64,000 bases of DNA. Origin: Nakamurella endophytica. GTDB taxonomy: Bacteria; Actinomycetota; Actinomycetes; Mycobacteriales; Nakamurellaceae. The notes beneath the pieces were generated by a model that did no database searches, was not told the DNA's origin, and worked only from the letters and a program-made list of their open reading frames with translations. Positions within the stretch are counted from its first letter, which is position 1. Each line of letters starts with the position of its first letter. The stretch is taken from contig NZ_BMNA01000009.1 of assembly GCF_014646215.1 (NCBI RefSeq), positions 54,813 to 118,812 on the forward strand, written 5' to 3'. Made by a program: the position numbers and the translations under genes. Shown here piece after piece: positions 34,424-44,285 of the stretch.

Positions 34424-35449
34424 GTGCCGACGGCGGCCGCGCTGGCGGCGGCGCTGGCACTGACCAGCCTTCTGCTGGCCTCCCCGGTCAGCGCCGCGCT
34501 GGCGCGCTCGACCTGGGGGTGGCGCGCCCCGCGCCCGGCGCTGGTGCTGTGGCAGGCGGTGTGCCTGTCCGCCGGGGTCAGCGCGGTCGGCGCCGGCGTG
34601 GCGCTGGCCGTGGAGCCGCTGGGGGACGACGTCGGGTCCGGCGTCCGGACCTGGTTCCGCAACGTGGTCGACGGCCACCCGTTCCGCGGCCAGACCCCGG
34701 CCGAGATCGCCGTCGGCGCCGCCTCCTCCGCGATCGCGCTGGTGCTGTTCGCGGTGCTGCTGCGCAGTCTGGCGCTGACGCTGCGCCGGCGGCGTGCCCA
34801 CCGCGCCCTGCTCGTCCTGCTGACCGACAGCTGCCCGGCCACCGCGGTCGACCGGGCGGACCTGCTCGCCGGCGTGCGCATCCTGGACCACCGGACGGCC
34901 GTCGCCTACAGCCTCCCGGGCTGGCACTCGCAGGTGGTGCTGTCCGCCGGGCTGCTGGACCTGCTGACCCGGGACGAGCTGGCGGCCGTGATCTCGCACG
35001 AGCGCGCCCACATCCGGTCCCGCCACGACCTGCTGGTGCTGCCGTTCCAGGCGTGGGGGAGTGCCCTCGGTCGGCTGCCCGGCGTGCGGCAGGCGGCGGT
35101 GGCGGTGGGCGAGCTCGCGGAGATGCTCGCCGACGACATCGCGGTGCGCGGCACGGATCCGCGGGTGCTCGCCCGGGCGCTGGCAAAGGTGGCGCTCGCC
35201 ATGTCGCCGGCCACCTCGCCGGCCGGGGCGCCGGCCACCTCGCCGGCCGGGGCGCCGGCCGCGCCGGCAGTGGTGCCGGTCGGCGCGCCGCCGGCCGCCT
35301 CGTCCGTGCCGGGACCGGTGGTGTCGGCGCGGGTGACCCGGCTGCTGGACCGGCGGCGCCCGCCCCGCTGGCAGGTCGCGGCGGTGTACGCACTGGCCGT
35401 CGTCCTGCTGTGCGTGCCGGTGGTGCTGCTGCTGCAGAGCTGGCGCTGA
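34424..35449 (+). CDS. M56-family (BlaR1/MecR1-like) membrane metallopeptidase
   Basis: Membrane zinc peptidase, 341 residues, expected to cleave or inactivate the BlaI repressor. Hydrophobic helices at about 5-22, 40-62, 90-115 and 308-330 flank the catalytic HExxH (SHERAHIRSRHD, about residue 190). It lacks the extracellular penicillin-binding sensor of BlaR1, as is common in actinobacterial M56 proteins, so the signal is unknown. A linker before the last helix contains two copies of an ATSPAGAP unit (24-bp DNA repeat near 35209-35256). GTG 34424 lies 7 nt after the blaI stop. Confidence 0.9.
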   Translation: MPTAAALAAALALTSLLLASPVSAALARSTWGWRAPRPALVLWQAVCLSAGVSAVGAGVALAVEPLGDDVGSGVRTWFRNVVDGHPFRGQTPAEIAVGAASSAIALVLFAVLLRSLALTLRRRRAHRALLVLLTDSCPATAVDRADLLAGVRILDHRTAVAYSLPGWHSQVVLSAGLLDLLTRDELAAVISHERAHIRSRHDLLVLPFQAWGSALGRLPGVRQAAVAVGELAEMLADDIAVRGTDPRVLARALAKVALAMSPATSPAGAPATSPAGAPAAPAVVPVGAPPAASSVPGPVVSARVTRLLDRRRPPRWQVAAVYALAVVLLCVPVVLLLQSWR

Positions 35450-35475
35450 GCCGGCGGGTGGCAGCATGGGCCGCC

Positions 35476-35778
35476 ATGGCGAGCCGTGCGACGTGGTCCC
35501 TGTCCTCCGGCCGGCCCCGGCCGGTGCTGCACGAGGTCTGGCTGGAGCTGTGCAGCGGCAGCCGGGTGGTCGTCGGCCGGGACCTGCCGGACGTGGCCGC
35601 CGCCAACGCCGTCGCGTCCCGGTGGATCGCTCTGGCCCGGGACCGCCCCGACGACCTGCACGAGACCGGTGCTGGGAGCGGATGTGTCGTCCGGGGCTCG
35701 GCCGTCGTCGCCGTCAAGGCGCAGCACCAGCCGACCGGCGGACGGCTGCGCGGCCCGCGCGAGGGCGTCTGGCTGTAG
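35476..35778 (+). CDS. Hypothetical 100-residue protein
   Basis: Small, probably soluble protein (MASRATWSLSSGRPRPV... to GPREGVWL). The middle (VWLELCSGSRVVVGRDLPDVAAANAVASRWIALARD) looks like a strand-helix unit; two cysteines, no motif I recognise. ATG 35476 lies 26 nt after the M56 stop without a good ribosome binding site; it may be the third gene of the blaI operon. The reading frame has normal codon bias, which is the main support that it is real. Confidence 0.6.
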   Translation: MASRATWSLSSGRPRPVLHEVWLELCSGSRVVVGRDLPDVAAANAVASRWIALARDRPDDLHETGAGSGCVVRGSAVVAVKAQHQPTGGRLRGPREGVWL

Positions 35779-35820
35779 CCGCGCGGACGGTCCGGAGGTC
35801 GCACCGTCGGCCCGCCGTGG

Positions 35821-35826
35821 TAGGAC
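35821..35826 (+). promoter_or_regulatory. -10 element of a probable leaderless promoter for the S9 peptidase gene
   Basis: TAGGAC ends exactly 6 nt before GTG 35833; no ribosome binding site fits that start. Confidence 0.5.
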
Positions 35827-35832
35827 CGGACG

Positions 35833-37992
35833 GTGACCGACAACACCCCGTCCGAGCCCGTACCGGCCGAACCGGCCGGAACGCCCACCGCCGCCGCCAC
35901 CCCGTTCCACGATCTGGACGAGTACGTCCGGCTGCCCCGCATGTCCGGCCTGGTGCTCTCGCCGGACGGGTCCCGGCTGGTGGTCGGCGTCGCGGTGCCC
36001 GACACCGAGCGCACCCGCTACGTCACCTCGCTGTGGGAGGTCGACCCGGCCGGGCGCAACCCGGCCCGCCGGCTGACCCGCGGCGTCACCGGGGAGGCGT
36101 CGGCGGCCTGGACCGCCGACGGCGACCTGCTGTTCACCAGCCGGCGGCGGGACCCGGAGGCCGACAAGCCGGACGACGAGGCCGTGCCGCTGTGGCTGCT
36201 GCCCGCCGCCGGCGGCGAGGCCCGGGTGCTGCTCACCCGGCCCGCCGGCGTGCACGGCGTGCTCACCGCCCGCCGCGCGCCGACCGCACTGCTGCTCTCA
36301 CCGGTGCTGCCGGGAGCCACCGACCCGTCCGACGACGACGCGCTGCAGCGCGCGCGGAAGCAGGCCGGCGTGACGGCGGTGCTGCACTCGGGATACCCGG
36401 TGCGGTTCTGGGACCACGACCTCGGGCCCGAGCGCCCGCGGCTGCTGCGGGTCGACCTCGGCGCCGGCGCGGCGGAGGAGCCCGGCCGGCCCACCGCGCG
36501 GCTCGAGCCGGTCGACCTGACGCCGGACGCCGGCGGCTCGCTGGACGAGGTGGAGACCAGCCTGTCCGAGGACGGCCGGACCGCCGTCACCGCCTGGTAC
36601 CGGCCGGTGGGCCGGGGGGACCGGCGCAGCGAGCTCAAGGTCGTCGACGTGGCCACCGGGGACCGCCGCACCCTGCTCGCCGACCCGGACGCCGACCTGG
36701 GTTCGCCGCGGATCTCGCCGGACGGCCGGCGGGTGGCATACCTGCGGGAGACCGTGACGACGCCGGACGCCGCCCCCCAGCTGTCGGTGCACGTCGTCGA
36801 GCTCGCCCCGGACGGCGGTGCCGCGGAGCCGGTGCAGCTGGCCCGCGGCACGGACCTGTGGATCACCGGCATGGCCTGGCTGCCGGACGGCAGCGGCCTG
36901 GTGGTCGCGGCCGACCGGAACGGGCGTGGTCCGGTCGCGCTGGTCCGTGGCGACGACGTGCAGTGGCTGACCGAGGACGACTGGACGTACACCGACCTGC
37001 GACCGGCGCCGGACGGCAGCGCGGTGTACGCGCTGCGGACCGGGTATCTGGCGCCGTCGCACCCGGTCCGCATCCCGTTGACCGGTGACCGGGTCGGGCA
37101 GGCGTTGCCGCTGCCGGCGCCGGTGGCGCCGCCCGAGCTGCCGGGCCGGTTGACGGAGGTCACCGCGACGGCGCCGGACGGCGTCCCGGTGCGGGCGTGG
37201 CTGGCGCTGCCGGAGGCGTCGGCCGAGCACCCGGCGCCGCTGCTGCTGTGGGTGCACGGCGGGCCGCTGTCGTCGTGGAACGCCTGGACCTGGCGCTGGA
37301 ACCCGTGGCTGATGGTGGCCCGGGGATACGCGGTGCTGCTGCCGGACCCGGGCCTGTCCACCGGCTACGGGCAGAGCTTCCTGCAACGCGGGTGGGGTGC
37401 CTGGGGCCAGGCGCCGTTCACCGACCTGATGGCCGTCACCGACGCGGTCCAGGCCAGGCCGGACATCGACGCCGACCGCACCGGCGCCATGGGCGGCTCG
37501 TTCGGCGGCTACATGGCGAACTGGATCGCCGGCCACACCGACCGCTTCCGGGCGATCGTCACCCACGCCAGCCTGTGGGCGCTCGACGACTTCGGCGGCA
37601 CCACGGACGTCGCCACCTACTGGGCCCGGGAGATGACGACGGAGATGGCCCGGCAGAACAGCCCGCACCTGTCCGTCGGGGACATCCGGACGCCGATGCT
37701 GGTGGTGCACGGTGACCGCGACTACCGGGTGCCGATCGGGCAGGGGCTGCGCCTGTGGTTCGACCTGCTGTCCGCATCGGGGCTGCCGATGGCCGAGGAC
37801 GGCTCGACGGTGCACCGCTTCCTGTACTTCCCGCAGGAGAACCACTGGGTGCTGACGCCGCAGCACGCCAAGCTCTGGTACGAGGTGGTGCTCGGCTTCC
37901 TCGCCGAACACGTCCTGGGGCAGGCCCCCGCGGCGGTGCCCGCGCTGCTCGGCGGACCGGGGACGCCGGCCCTGGGTGCGACCGGCGCCTGA
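35833..37992 (+). CDS. S9-family prolyl-oligopeptidase-like serine peptidase
   Basis: Cytoplasmic peptidase, 719 residues. N-terminal beta-propeller (about 35-430, with repeated SPDG blades such as LSPDGSRLVV and ISPDGRRVAYL) and a C-terminal alpha/beta-hydrolase domain (about 450-700). The catalytic triad is visible: Ser in MGGSFGGYMAN (about 557), Asp in HGDRDYRVPIGQ (about 630) and His in PQENHWVL (about 670). Acylaminoacyl-peptidase or dipeptidyl-peptidase-like specificity is possible. GTG 35833 has no ribosome binding site but follows TAGGAC at 6 nt, pointing to a leaderless mRNA. Converges on sigA across a strong terminator. Confidence 0.93.
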   Translation: MTDNTPSEPVPAEPAGTPTAAATPFHDLDEYVRLPRMSGLVLSPDGSRLVVGVAVPDTERTRYVTSLWEVDPAGRNPARRLTRGVTGEASAAWTADGDLLFTSRRRDPEADKPDDEAVPLWLLPAAGGEARVLLTRPAGVHGVLTARRAPTALLLSPVLPGATDPSDDDALQRARKQAGVTAVLHSGYPVRFWDHDLGPERPRLLRVDLGAGAAEEPGRPTARLEPVDLTPDAGGSLDEVETSLSEDGRTAVTAWYRPVGRGDRRSELKVVDVATGDRRTLLADPDADLGSPRISPDGRRVAYLRETVTTPDAAPQLSVHVVELAPDGGAAEPVQLARGTDLWITGMAWLPDGSGLVVAADRNGRGPVALVRGDDVQWLTEDDWTYTDLRPAPDGSAVYALRTGYLAPSHPVRIPLTGDRVGQALPLPAPVAPPELPGRLTEVTATAPDGVPVRAWLALPEASAEHPAPLLLWVHGGPLSSWNAWTWRWNPWLMVARGYAVLLPDPGLSTGYGQSFLQRGWGAWGQAPFTDLMAVTDAVQARPDIDADRTGAMGGSFGGYMANWIAGHTDRFRAIVTHASLWALDDFGGTTDVATYWAREMTTEMARQNSPHLSVGDIRTPMLVVHGDRDYRVPIGQGLRLWFDLLSASGLPMAEDGSTVHRFLYFPQENHWVLTPQHAKLWYEVVLGFLAEHVLGQAPAAVPALLGGPGTPALGATGA

Positions 37993-38023
37993 TCCGCACG
38001 GGCCCCGGCGGACCAGAAACGAC

Positions 38024-38059
38024 CAGGGCCCGTCCCCGCGGAGGCGGGGACGGGCCCTG
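38024..38059. terminator. Strong bidirectional terminator between the S9 peptidase and sigA
   Basis: 16-bp perfect stem (CAGGGCCCGTCCCCGC, 38024-38039, with 38044-38059) and a 4-nt loop, 32 nt after the peptidase stop and 21 nt after the sigA stop. Confidence 0.9.
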
Positions 38060-38079
38060 TCGGGTCGGACCGGTGCGTC

Positions 38080-39459
<1,380 letters not shown>

Positions 39460-39909
39460 TGATGCCCTTTCGCGGAAATGTCGTGGACGATGTGCGGGGC
39501 CGCTCCGCGGCGAACCCCCGCGGTCAGGACCCGGTTCGCCGGGAAACTCCCGCAAGACGACCGCTCCAGTGTAACGGCGAATGCCGCGCGACCACGACTT
39601 TCGATCGATTCCGGCACTCCGGACGACCCACCGGACGGAGCAGTGGCGCCGCCGCGATGATCACCGGCAGTCACGGCCAGGTGACGCGACGTGCAGCGGA
39701 GCGCGCCATCCACCCGAACGGTCGCACCGCCGCGCGCCCGCTCGGCGGGCCGCAGACCTCCGGACGGCAGCCGGGCGGGGCCGGACCGCACCGAGCGGGC
39801 GCGGACCGGGGCAACGCCGACGCCGGACGGGGGCGGAGCCGGCGCCGGCCGGGGCAGCGCCGGCGCCCGGCCGGTTAGCCGGTCCGCCGGTCCGCCGCCG
39901 TCCTGCCGG
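39460..39909. other. 450-nt intergenic region between ppgK and sigA holding the sigA promoter
   Basis: The sigA -10 at 39573-39568 lies here. The rest (39574-39909) is GC-rich with Gly/Ala/Arg-type frames and no recognisable gene, RNA or operator. Confidence 0.4.
39568..39573 (-). promoter_or_regulatory. -10 element of the sigA promoter
   Basis: TACACT on the minus strand, about 108 nt before GTG 39459, leaving a leader of about 100 nt. No consensus -35. Confidence 0.45.
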
Positions 39910-40671
39910 TCAGCCGAGCTGCGCCTCGTGGGCGGCCAGCGCGGACCCGACGATGCCGGCGTTGTTGATCAGCTTGGCGATCTTGAGCTCGGTCCGGCAC
40001 TTGAGCAGCGGGAACCACTTGTCCGGCTTCTTGGAGATGCCTCCGCCGAGGATGAACAGCTCCGGCCAGAGCAGGTTCTCCAGGGCCTGCAGGTACTTGC
40101 TCGCCCGCTTGGCCCAGTGCTCCCAGCTCAGGTCCTCGCGCTCGCGGGCCGACGCCGCCGCCTTGGACTCGGCGTCGTGCCCGTCCAGCTCGATGTGGCC
40201 GAGCTCGGCGTTCGGGACCAGCACGTTGTTGTAGATGATCGCCGTCCCGATGCCCGTCCCGAAGGTCACCATGACCACCAGACCGTCGTTGTCGGCGCCG
40301 GCGCCGTAGCGCACCTCCGCCAGGCCGGCGGCGTCGGCGTCGTTCAGGGCGGTGACCGGGCCCGGCACCTTCCCGCTCATCGCCGCCACCAGGTCCGTGC
40401 CGACCCACGCCGGGTCGACGTTGGCGGCGGTGTGCACGGTGCCATTGAGCACCACGCCGGGGAAGTCGACGCCGAACGGGCCCTTGTAGTCGAACGCCGC
40501 GGCCACCTGGGCGGCGGTGTCGGTCACCGCCTCCGGCGTCGCCGGGTGCGGGGTGTCGATCCGCCTGCGCTCGGTCTTCAGCTCACCCGTCGCCAGGTCC
40601 ACCACGGCGCCCTTGATGCCGGTGCCGCCGATGTCGATCCCGAAGGCCGATCCCGTCCGCTGGATGCTCAC
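39910..40671 (-). CDS. ppgK: Polyphosphate glucokinase
   Basis: Phosphorylates glucose using polyphosphate (or ATP), characteristic of actinobacteria. ROK-family protein of 253 residues: phosphate loop [43 protein letters not shown] with the catalytic Asp, [14 protein letters not shown] and GHIELDG. GTG 40671 ([11 protein letters not shown]) has AGGAG about 10 nt upstream; a TACGAT -10 lies at 40749-40744. Between cei and sigA on the same strand, an order shared with M. tuberculosis Rv2700-Rv2702-Rv2703. Confidence 0.95.
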   Translation of the reverse strand: MSIQRTGSAFGIDIGGTGIKGAVVDLATGELKTERRRIDTPHPATPEAVTDTAAQVAAAFDYKGPFGVDFPGVVLNGTVHTAANVDPAWVGTDLVAAMSGKVPGPVTALNDADAAGLAEVRYGAGADNDGLVVMVTFGTGIGTAIIYNNVLVPNAELGHIELDGHDAESKAAASAREREDLSWEHWAKRASKYLQALENLLWPELFILGGGISKKPDKWFPLLKCRTELKIAKLINNAGIVGSALAAHEAQLG

Positions 40672-40743
40672 GCTCGATGCACTCCTCTACCGGAGACCGA
40701 CCCGGGGCCGGCGCAGGGCCAGGCGGCAGCGCCTGGTGCGGTG

Positions 40744-40749
40744 ATCGTA
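40744..40749 (-). promoter_or_regulatory. Candidate -10 element of ppgK
   Basis: TACGAT on the minus strand, about 72 nt before GTG 40671. Confidence 0.35.
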
Positions 40750-40834
40750 GCCAGCGGGCAGCCGTGCGTGACCCGGCAGTGGCCGAACCGGCACGGCGGG
40801 GCCGTGCACGGCCGCCCGTTGCCGGTCGGTCGGG

Positions 40835-41614
40835 TCAGCTGGAGCCGGTGGTCGCGCCGGCGCAGTCGGCGGCGGGCAGCGGCGGGATCGGCCCCGCCGG
40901 CTTGGCGGTCGCGGTCTGGCCCTCGATGACGGCCGGCGGCGCCGCCGCGTCGTGCAGCGCCTTGAGCTGCGCCTTCTGCGCCGCCGTGGTCGGGGTGTAG
41001 TCGTACCGGGCGCCCAGCGCCAGGTCCACGCTCTGGTCGACCCGGTCGTCCATCACCAGCTGCGAGCACGGCGCGATGATCAGCACGGTGCGTGCCTGCG
41101 CCTGTCCCGCGGCGCCGAACCGGATCTCGGACTGGCACATCAGGTCGCCGGCCGGGTAGAGCACGTCGTTGTCCGCCGGTTTGACCGAGGCGAAGCCGGC
41201 GTCCTGCAGGTCCTTGGTGAGCGTCCGCGCCACGCCACGGGCCGGGCTGGCGTTGTAGACCTGCAGCTCGACGGTGCTCGGGTCGGACGGCCGGACGGCG
41301 ACCAGGGTGTTCGACGCCACGAAGGTGCCGAGGGTGGTCGTCACCGTGCTGGTGGTGGACCGCGGTGTCGTCCTGGCCGTGGTGCGCGGTCGGGCGGTGC
41401 CGGACGGCGTCGACCGCGCGGTGCTGCTGCGGGTGGTCGGTGTCGCGGTGGTCGGCGCCGGGCCCGGGGCATTGCAGCCGGTGGCGGCGGCCGGGCCGGG
41501 CCGCAGCACCTGGAACCAGACGACCCCGCCGCCCACCAGCAGGACCACCAGGAAGATCAGGATGGGCCAGGGTCGTCGGCGGCGGTAACGCTCCGCGGGC
41601 GAGTCCATCGTCAC
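40835..41614 (-). CDS. cei: LytR C-terminal-domain envelope protein (Cei-like)
   Basis: Single-pass membrane protein with a periplasmic LytR_C domain, 259 residues. A basic cytoplasmic start (RYRRRRPW), one membrane helix (about 17-35, ILIFLVVLLVGGGVVWF), a Thr/Pro/Arg-rich stalk (about 45-95) and the LytR_C domain (about 105-240, VELQVYNASPARGVARTLTKD). The mycobacterial homologue next to ppgK (Rv2700, Cei) is needed for envelope integrity. Cysteines at GCNAP, MCQSE and APCSQ may pair. GTG 41614 has GGAGG 8 nt upstream; ATG 41608 is the alternative. Confidence 0.87.
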   Translation of the reverse strand: MTMDSPAERYRRRRPWPILIFLVVLLVGGGVVWFQVLRPGPAAATGCNAPGPAPTTATPTTRSSTARSTPSGTARPRTTARTTPRSTTSTVTTTLGTFVASNTLVAVRPSDPSTVELQVYNASPARGVARTLTKDLQDAGFASVKPADNDVLYPAGDLMCQSEIRFGAAGQAQARTVLIIAPCSQLVMDDRVDQSVDLALGARYDYTPTTAAQKAQLKALHDAAAPPAVIEGQTATAKPAGPIPPLPAADCAGATTGSS

Positions 41615-42221
41615 GGACGGGTCCTCCGCATCGGTGTGCTGTCGTCGGCCGGGGTGCTGCCGGCCGGCCGGGCCCGTCCTCCCCAGGGTGACGCGGGTGC
41701 GCCACTGCTGTCGGACACAGGGTAGAGGGGCACGTCGTCAGGTGGGTGTCAGGCGGTGTCGTGTCCGGTGCCGCCGACGAGCGCGGTCCGGCCCTGCTCT
41801 CGCCCGTTCCCGCCGGCTCCGCCGATCGGTGACGACGCATCGGTACCCGCGCTGGACCTCGGTCACCAGCTCTGCTGCCGCGGGAGTCCAGCCCTGCGGC
41901 CGCGGGATTGACGCGGCATCCGGGGGGAACCGAGCCCCGCGCTAGGAACCCGGGCGTCCGGTCGGCTACCCTGCTGCCGCTCGACGCCGGGGACGGCGTG
42001 GACATCCGTCGAAAAGACGGCGGAACAGCGGGCACAAATCCGGGACGGACGGCGTTACCACGGGGCTGCCGCCGACAGGGCGGTGACACGCGCGGCGCGG
42101 GTGTGCCCGGTCGGTCGCGTGCGGAGCACCTCGGCACCGCCGGAGCACCGGATCCCGCAACCCTGCGGACCCGGCCGGCCGGTGCGCAGGGTGACGCGAC
42201 AGGAGATGAAGAGGGAACAGC
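41615..42221. other. Long divergent intergenic region between cei and the DUF4193 gene
   Basis: 607 nt without a credible gene. Minus-strand TACCCT at 41724-41719 can serve cei. Plus-strand TACCCT at 41967-41972 can serve the DUF4193 gene, which would give that gene a leader of about 245 nt. The leader starts with a small hairpin (CCGTC-GAAAA-GACGG, near 42008-42022) and contains an A-rich stretch (GGCACAAATCCGGGACGG), so a structured regulatory RNA is possible. I do not recognise any known riboswitch class. Confidence 0.4.
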
Positions 42222-42521
42222 ATGGCAACTGATTACGACGCCCCCCGCCGCAACGAGACGGACGAGGTGGGCGAGGACTCCCTGGAGGAGTTGAAGGCCC
42301 GGCGCAACGAGGCCCAGTCGTCGGTCGTGGACGTCGACGAGGGCGACACCGCCGAGTCGTTCGAGCTGCCCGGGGCGGACCTGTCCGGCGAGGAGCTGGT
42401 CGTCAAGGTCATCCCCAAGCAGGCGGACGAGTTCACCTGCACGTCGTGCTTCCTGGTGCAGCACCGCAGCCGGCTCGCTGACCAGCGCGGCGATCGCCTG
42501 GTCTGCGTCGACTGTGCCTGA
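42222..42521 (+). CDS. DUF4193 family protein
   Basis: 99 residues, acidic. MATDYDAPRRNETDEVGEDS, ELKARRNEAQSSVVDVDE and the C-terminal zinc-ribbon-like FTCTSCFLVQHRSRLA with VCVDCA (two Cys-x2-Cys pairs) match the actinobacterial DUF4193 family (Rv2699c type). Function unknown. ATG 42222 has AGAGGGAA at a good distance. Its stop overlaps the next start by 8 nt (GTGCCTGA). Divergent from cei as in mycobacteria. Confidence 0.93.
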   Translation: MATDYDAPRRNETDEVGEDSLEELKARRNEAQSSVVDVDEGDTAESFELPGADLSGEELVVKVIPKQADEFTCTSCFLVQHRSRLADQRGDRLVCVDCA

Positions 42522-42969
42522 CGCGCCTGCGCAGGACGACCACGAGGTGCCGTCGGCCGCCACGGCCGGCGGCACCAGCCGTATCTCCACCCAGGTGCGC
42601 CGGTTCCACGAGGCCTTCGGGCTGCCGGTGCGCCGTCGGCCGTCGGCCGAGGTGGACGCCCGGGAGGCCGCGCTGAGGACCGCGCTGATCGAGGAGGAGG
42701 TCGGCGAGCTGCGGGCGGCCGCCGAGGCCGGCGACGTGGTGGGCGTCGCGGACGCGCTCGCCGACATCGTCTACGTGGCGTACGGCACCGCGCACGTCTA
42801 CGGGATCGACCTCGACGCGGTCCTGGACGAGGTGCACGCCTCGAACATGACCAAGCTCGGCGCCGACGGCCGCCCGGTGTACCGGGCCGACGGCAAGGTC
42901 CTCAAGGGTCCCGGGTACCGCCGGCCGGACGTTTCCGGCGTCCTGGGCCGCTCCGCGCGGGTACCCTGA
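42514..42969 (+). CDS. MazG-like nucleotide pyrophosphohydrolase-fold protein
   Basis: 151 residues. The all-alpha NTP-PPase core is visible: QVRRFHEAFGLPV, then ALIEEEVGELRAAAEAGD (metal-binding ExxE) and DALADIVYVAYGTAHVYGID (ExxD-equivalent second half), SNMTKLGADGRPVYRADGKV at the end. The order resembles phosphoribosyl-ATP-pyrophosphohydrolase-like and phage MazG-like proteins; a house-cleaning role on non-canonical or excess dNTPs is likely. M. tuberculosis has dut at about this place. GTG 42514 overlaps the DUF4193 stop by 8 nt. Confidence 0.87.
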   Translation: MPDAPAQDDHEVPSAATAGGTSRISTQVRRFHEAFGLPVRRRPSAEVDAREAALRTALIEEEVGELRAAAEAGDVVGVADALADIVYVAYGTAHVYGIDLDAVLDEVHASNMTKLGADGRPVYRADGKVLKGPGYRRPDVSGVLGRSARVP

Positions 42970-43001
42970 ACAGGACGGACGCTCCCGGAGGAGAAGAGAC
43001 G

Positions 43002-43370
43002 ATGCCGAGTTCGATCGGCCGCTGGTTCAAGAAGCTGACCGCGGACGACGCCGCCGTCGAGGCCGACGAGCTGTCCTCGGAGGTCGACGCCTCCGGGTGC
43101 CAGCACGCGGCGGGCTGCTGGCAGGGTCAGCGGGTGTCGGTGCTCGGCCGGCTGCGCACCGTGGACCTGCGGCCGACCGACGCGCTCGCCACCCTGGTGG
43201 CCGAGCTCTACGACGGCACGGACACCGTCCAGCTCATCTGGCTGGGGCGCCGCTCGATCCCCGGTGTCAGCACCGGGCGCACCGTCAAGGCCACCGGCCG
43301 GCTGGCCGTCAAGGACGGCCGCAAGACGATCTACAACCCGGAGTACGAGCTGCTCCCGGCCCACGCGTGA
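43002..43370 (+). CDS. OB-fold nucleic-acid-binding protein
   Basis: 122 residues. A short helical N-terminus (MPSSIGRWFKKLT) precedes an OB-fold barrel (RVSVLGRLRTVDLRP, TVQLIWLGRRSIPGVSTG, VKATGRLAVKDGRKTIYNP). This is the actinobacterial single-OB family found beside DUF3159; tRNA or ssDNA binding is plausible but unproven. ATG 43002 follows GGAGGAGAAG. Its stop overlaps the DUF3159 start (GTGA). Confidence 0.88.
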   Translation: MPSSIGRWFKKLTADDAAVEADELSSEVDASGCQHAAGCWQGQRVSVLGRLRTVDLRPTDALATLVAELYDGTDTVQLIWLGRRSIPGVSTGRTVKATGRLAVKDGRKTIYNPEYELLPAHA

Positions 43371-44269
43371 GCCACCCGCACGAACCGGCCGGCGCGCCGC
43401 CGGCCGGACCGCTGCCGGCCGCCCCGGGAGCGGAGGACGGCGCCGGCCAGGCGGCCGCCCGCACCCGGCCGACGCTCTGGGACCAGCTCGGCGGCCCGAT
43501 GGGCATGGTCGACTCGGGGCTGCCGGTCGTCGTGTTCGTCATCGTCAACGCCTTCGCCGGGCTCGGCTGGGCCATCGGCTCGTCCCTGGCCTGCGGCGCG
43601 GTGATCGCCGCGTGGCGGCTGATCCGCCGCAAGCCGGTCATGCAGGCGATCGGCGGCCTGATCGGCGTCGGTGTCGCGGCGTTCATCGCCTACCGGACCG
43701 GCAGCGCCAAGGGCTACTTCCTGTTCGGCATCTGGTCGTTCGTGGTCTACGGCGCCGGCCTGGTGCTGTCCATCCTGGTGCGCTGGCCGCTGGTCGGCGT
43801 CGTCTGGGAGGGCCTGAACGGGCGGGGCATGCGCTGGCGGCAGGACCGGTCGCTGGTCCGCCGGTACGACGCCGCCACGGCCGTCTGGGTGTTGGTGTTC
43901 GTCATCCGGTTCGTGGTGCAGCGCTGGCTGTACGACACGGACAAGGTGGGCTGGCTGGCGACGGCCCGGCTGGTGATGGGCTATCCCATGTGGTTCCTGG
44001 CCATCGTGGCCACGGTCCTGATCGTGGGCAGCGCGGCCGGCATGCACCTGCCCTGGCGCCGGCGAGCCGCCGGCGCGACCGCGTCCACCACGGCGTCCAG
44101 CACCGGGACCACCACGGCGTCCACCACCGTGTCCAGCACCGGGTCCACCACCGGGGCCGGTGCAGCCGCCCTCAGCGGCGCCGAGCCGCCGGAGCAGGGG
44201 CGGCACTCCGCGGTCGAGACCCGGCGCCCGGGCGACATCCGGCCCCGGCCGGCGACCGGTACCGACTGA
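43367..44269 (+). CDS. DUF3159 integral membrane protein
   Basis: 300 residues. Cytoplasmic N-terminus of about 45 residues (with TLWDQLGGPMGMVDSGLP, the family signature), then six hydrophobic helices between about 50 and 230. The C-terminal ~70 residues are Ser/Thr-rich repeats (TASTTASSTG, TTASTTVSSTG) and a basic tail, not part of the family. Function unknown. GTG 43367 overlaps the OB-fold gene stop, so the two are co-translated, an arrangement conserved in actinobacteria. Converges on trkA genes with a 16-nt gap. Confidence 0.88.
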   Translation: MSHPHEPAGAPPAGPLPAAPGAEDGAGQAAARTRPTLWDQLGGPMGMVDSGLPVVVFVIVNAFAGLGWAIGSSLACGAVIAAWRLIRRKPVMQAIGGLIGVGVAAFIAYRTGSAKGYFLFGIWSFVVYGAGLVLSILVRWPLVGVVWEGLNGRGMRWRQDRSLVRRYDAATAVWVLVFVIRFVVQRWLYDTDKVGWLATARLVMGYPMWFLAIVATVLIVGSAAGMHLPWRRRAAGATASTTASSTGTTTASTTVSSTGSTTGAGAAALSGAEPPEQGRHSAVETRRPGDIRPRPATGTD

Positions 44270-44285
44270 CGCGCACCGGCCGGGC

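Noticed and set aside
41615..42221. Known riboswitch (c-di-AMP, SAM or cobalamin class) ahead of the DUF4193 gene
   Set aside because: I could not match the conserved cores of these classes; only a small hairpin and an A-rich stretch are visible.
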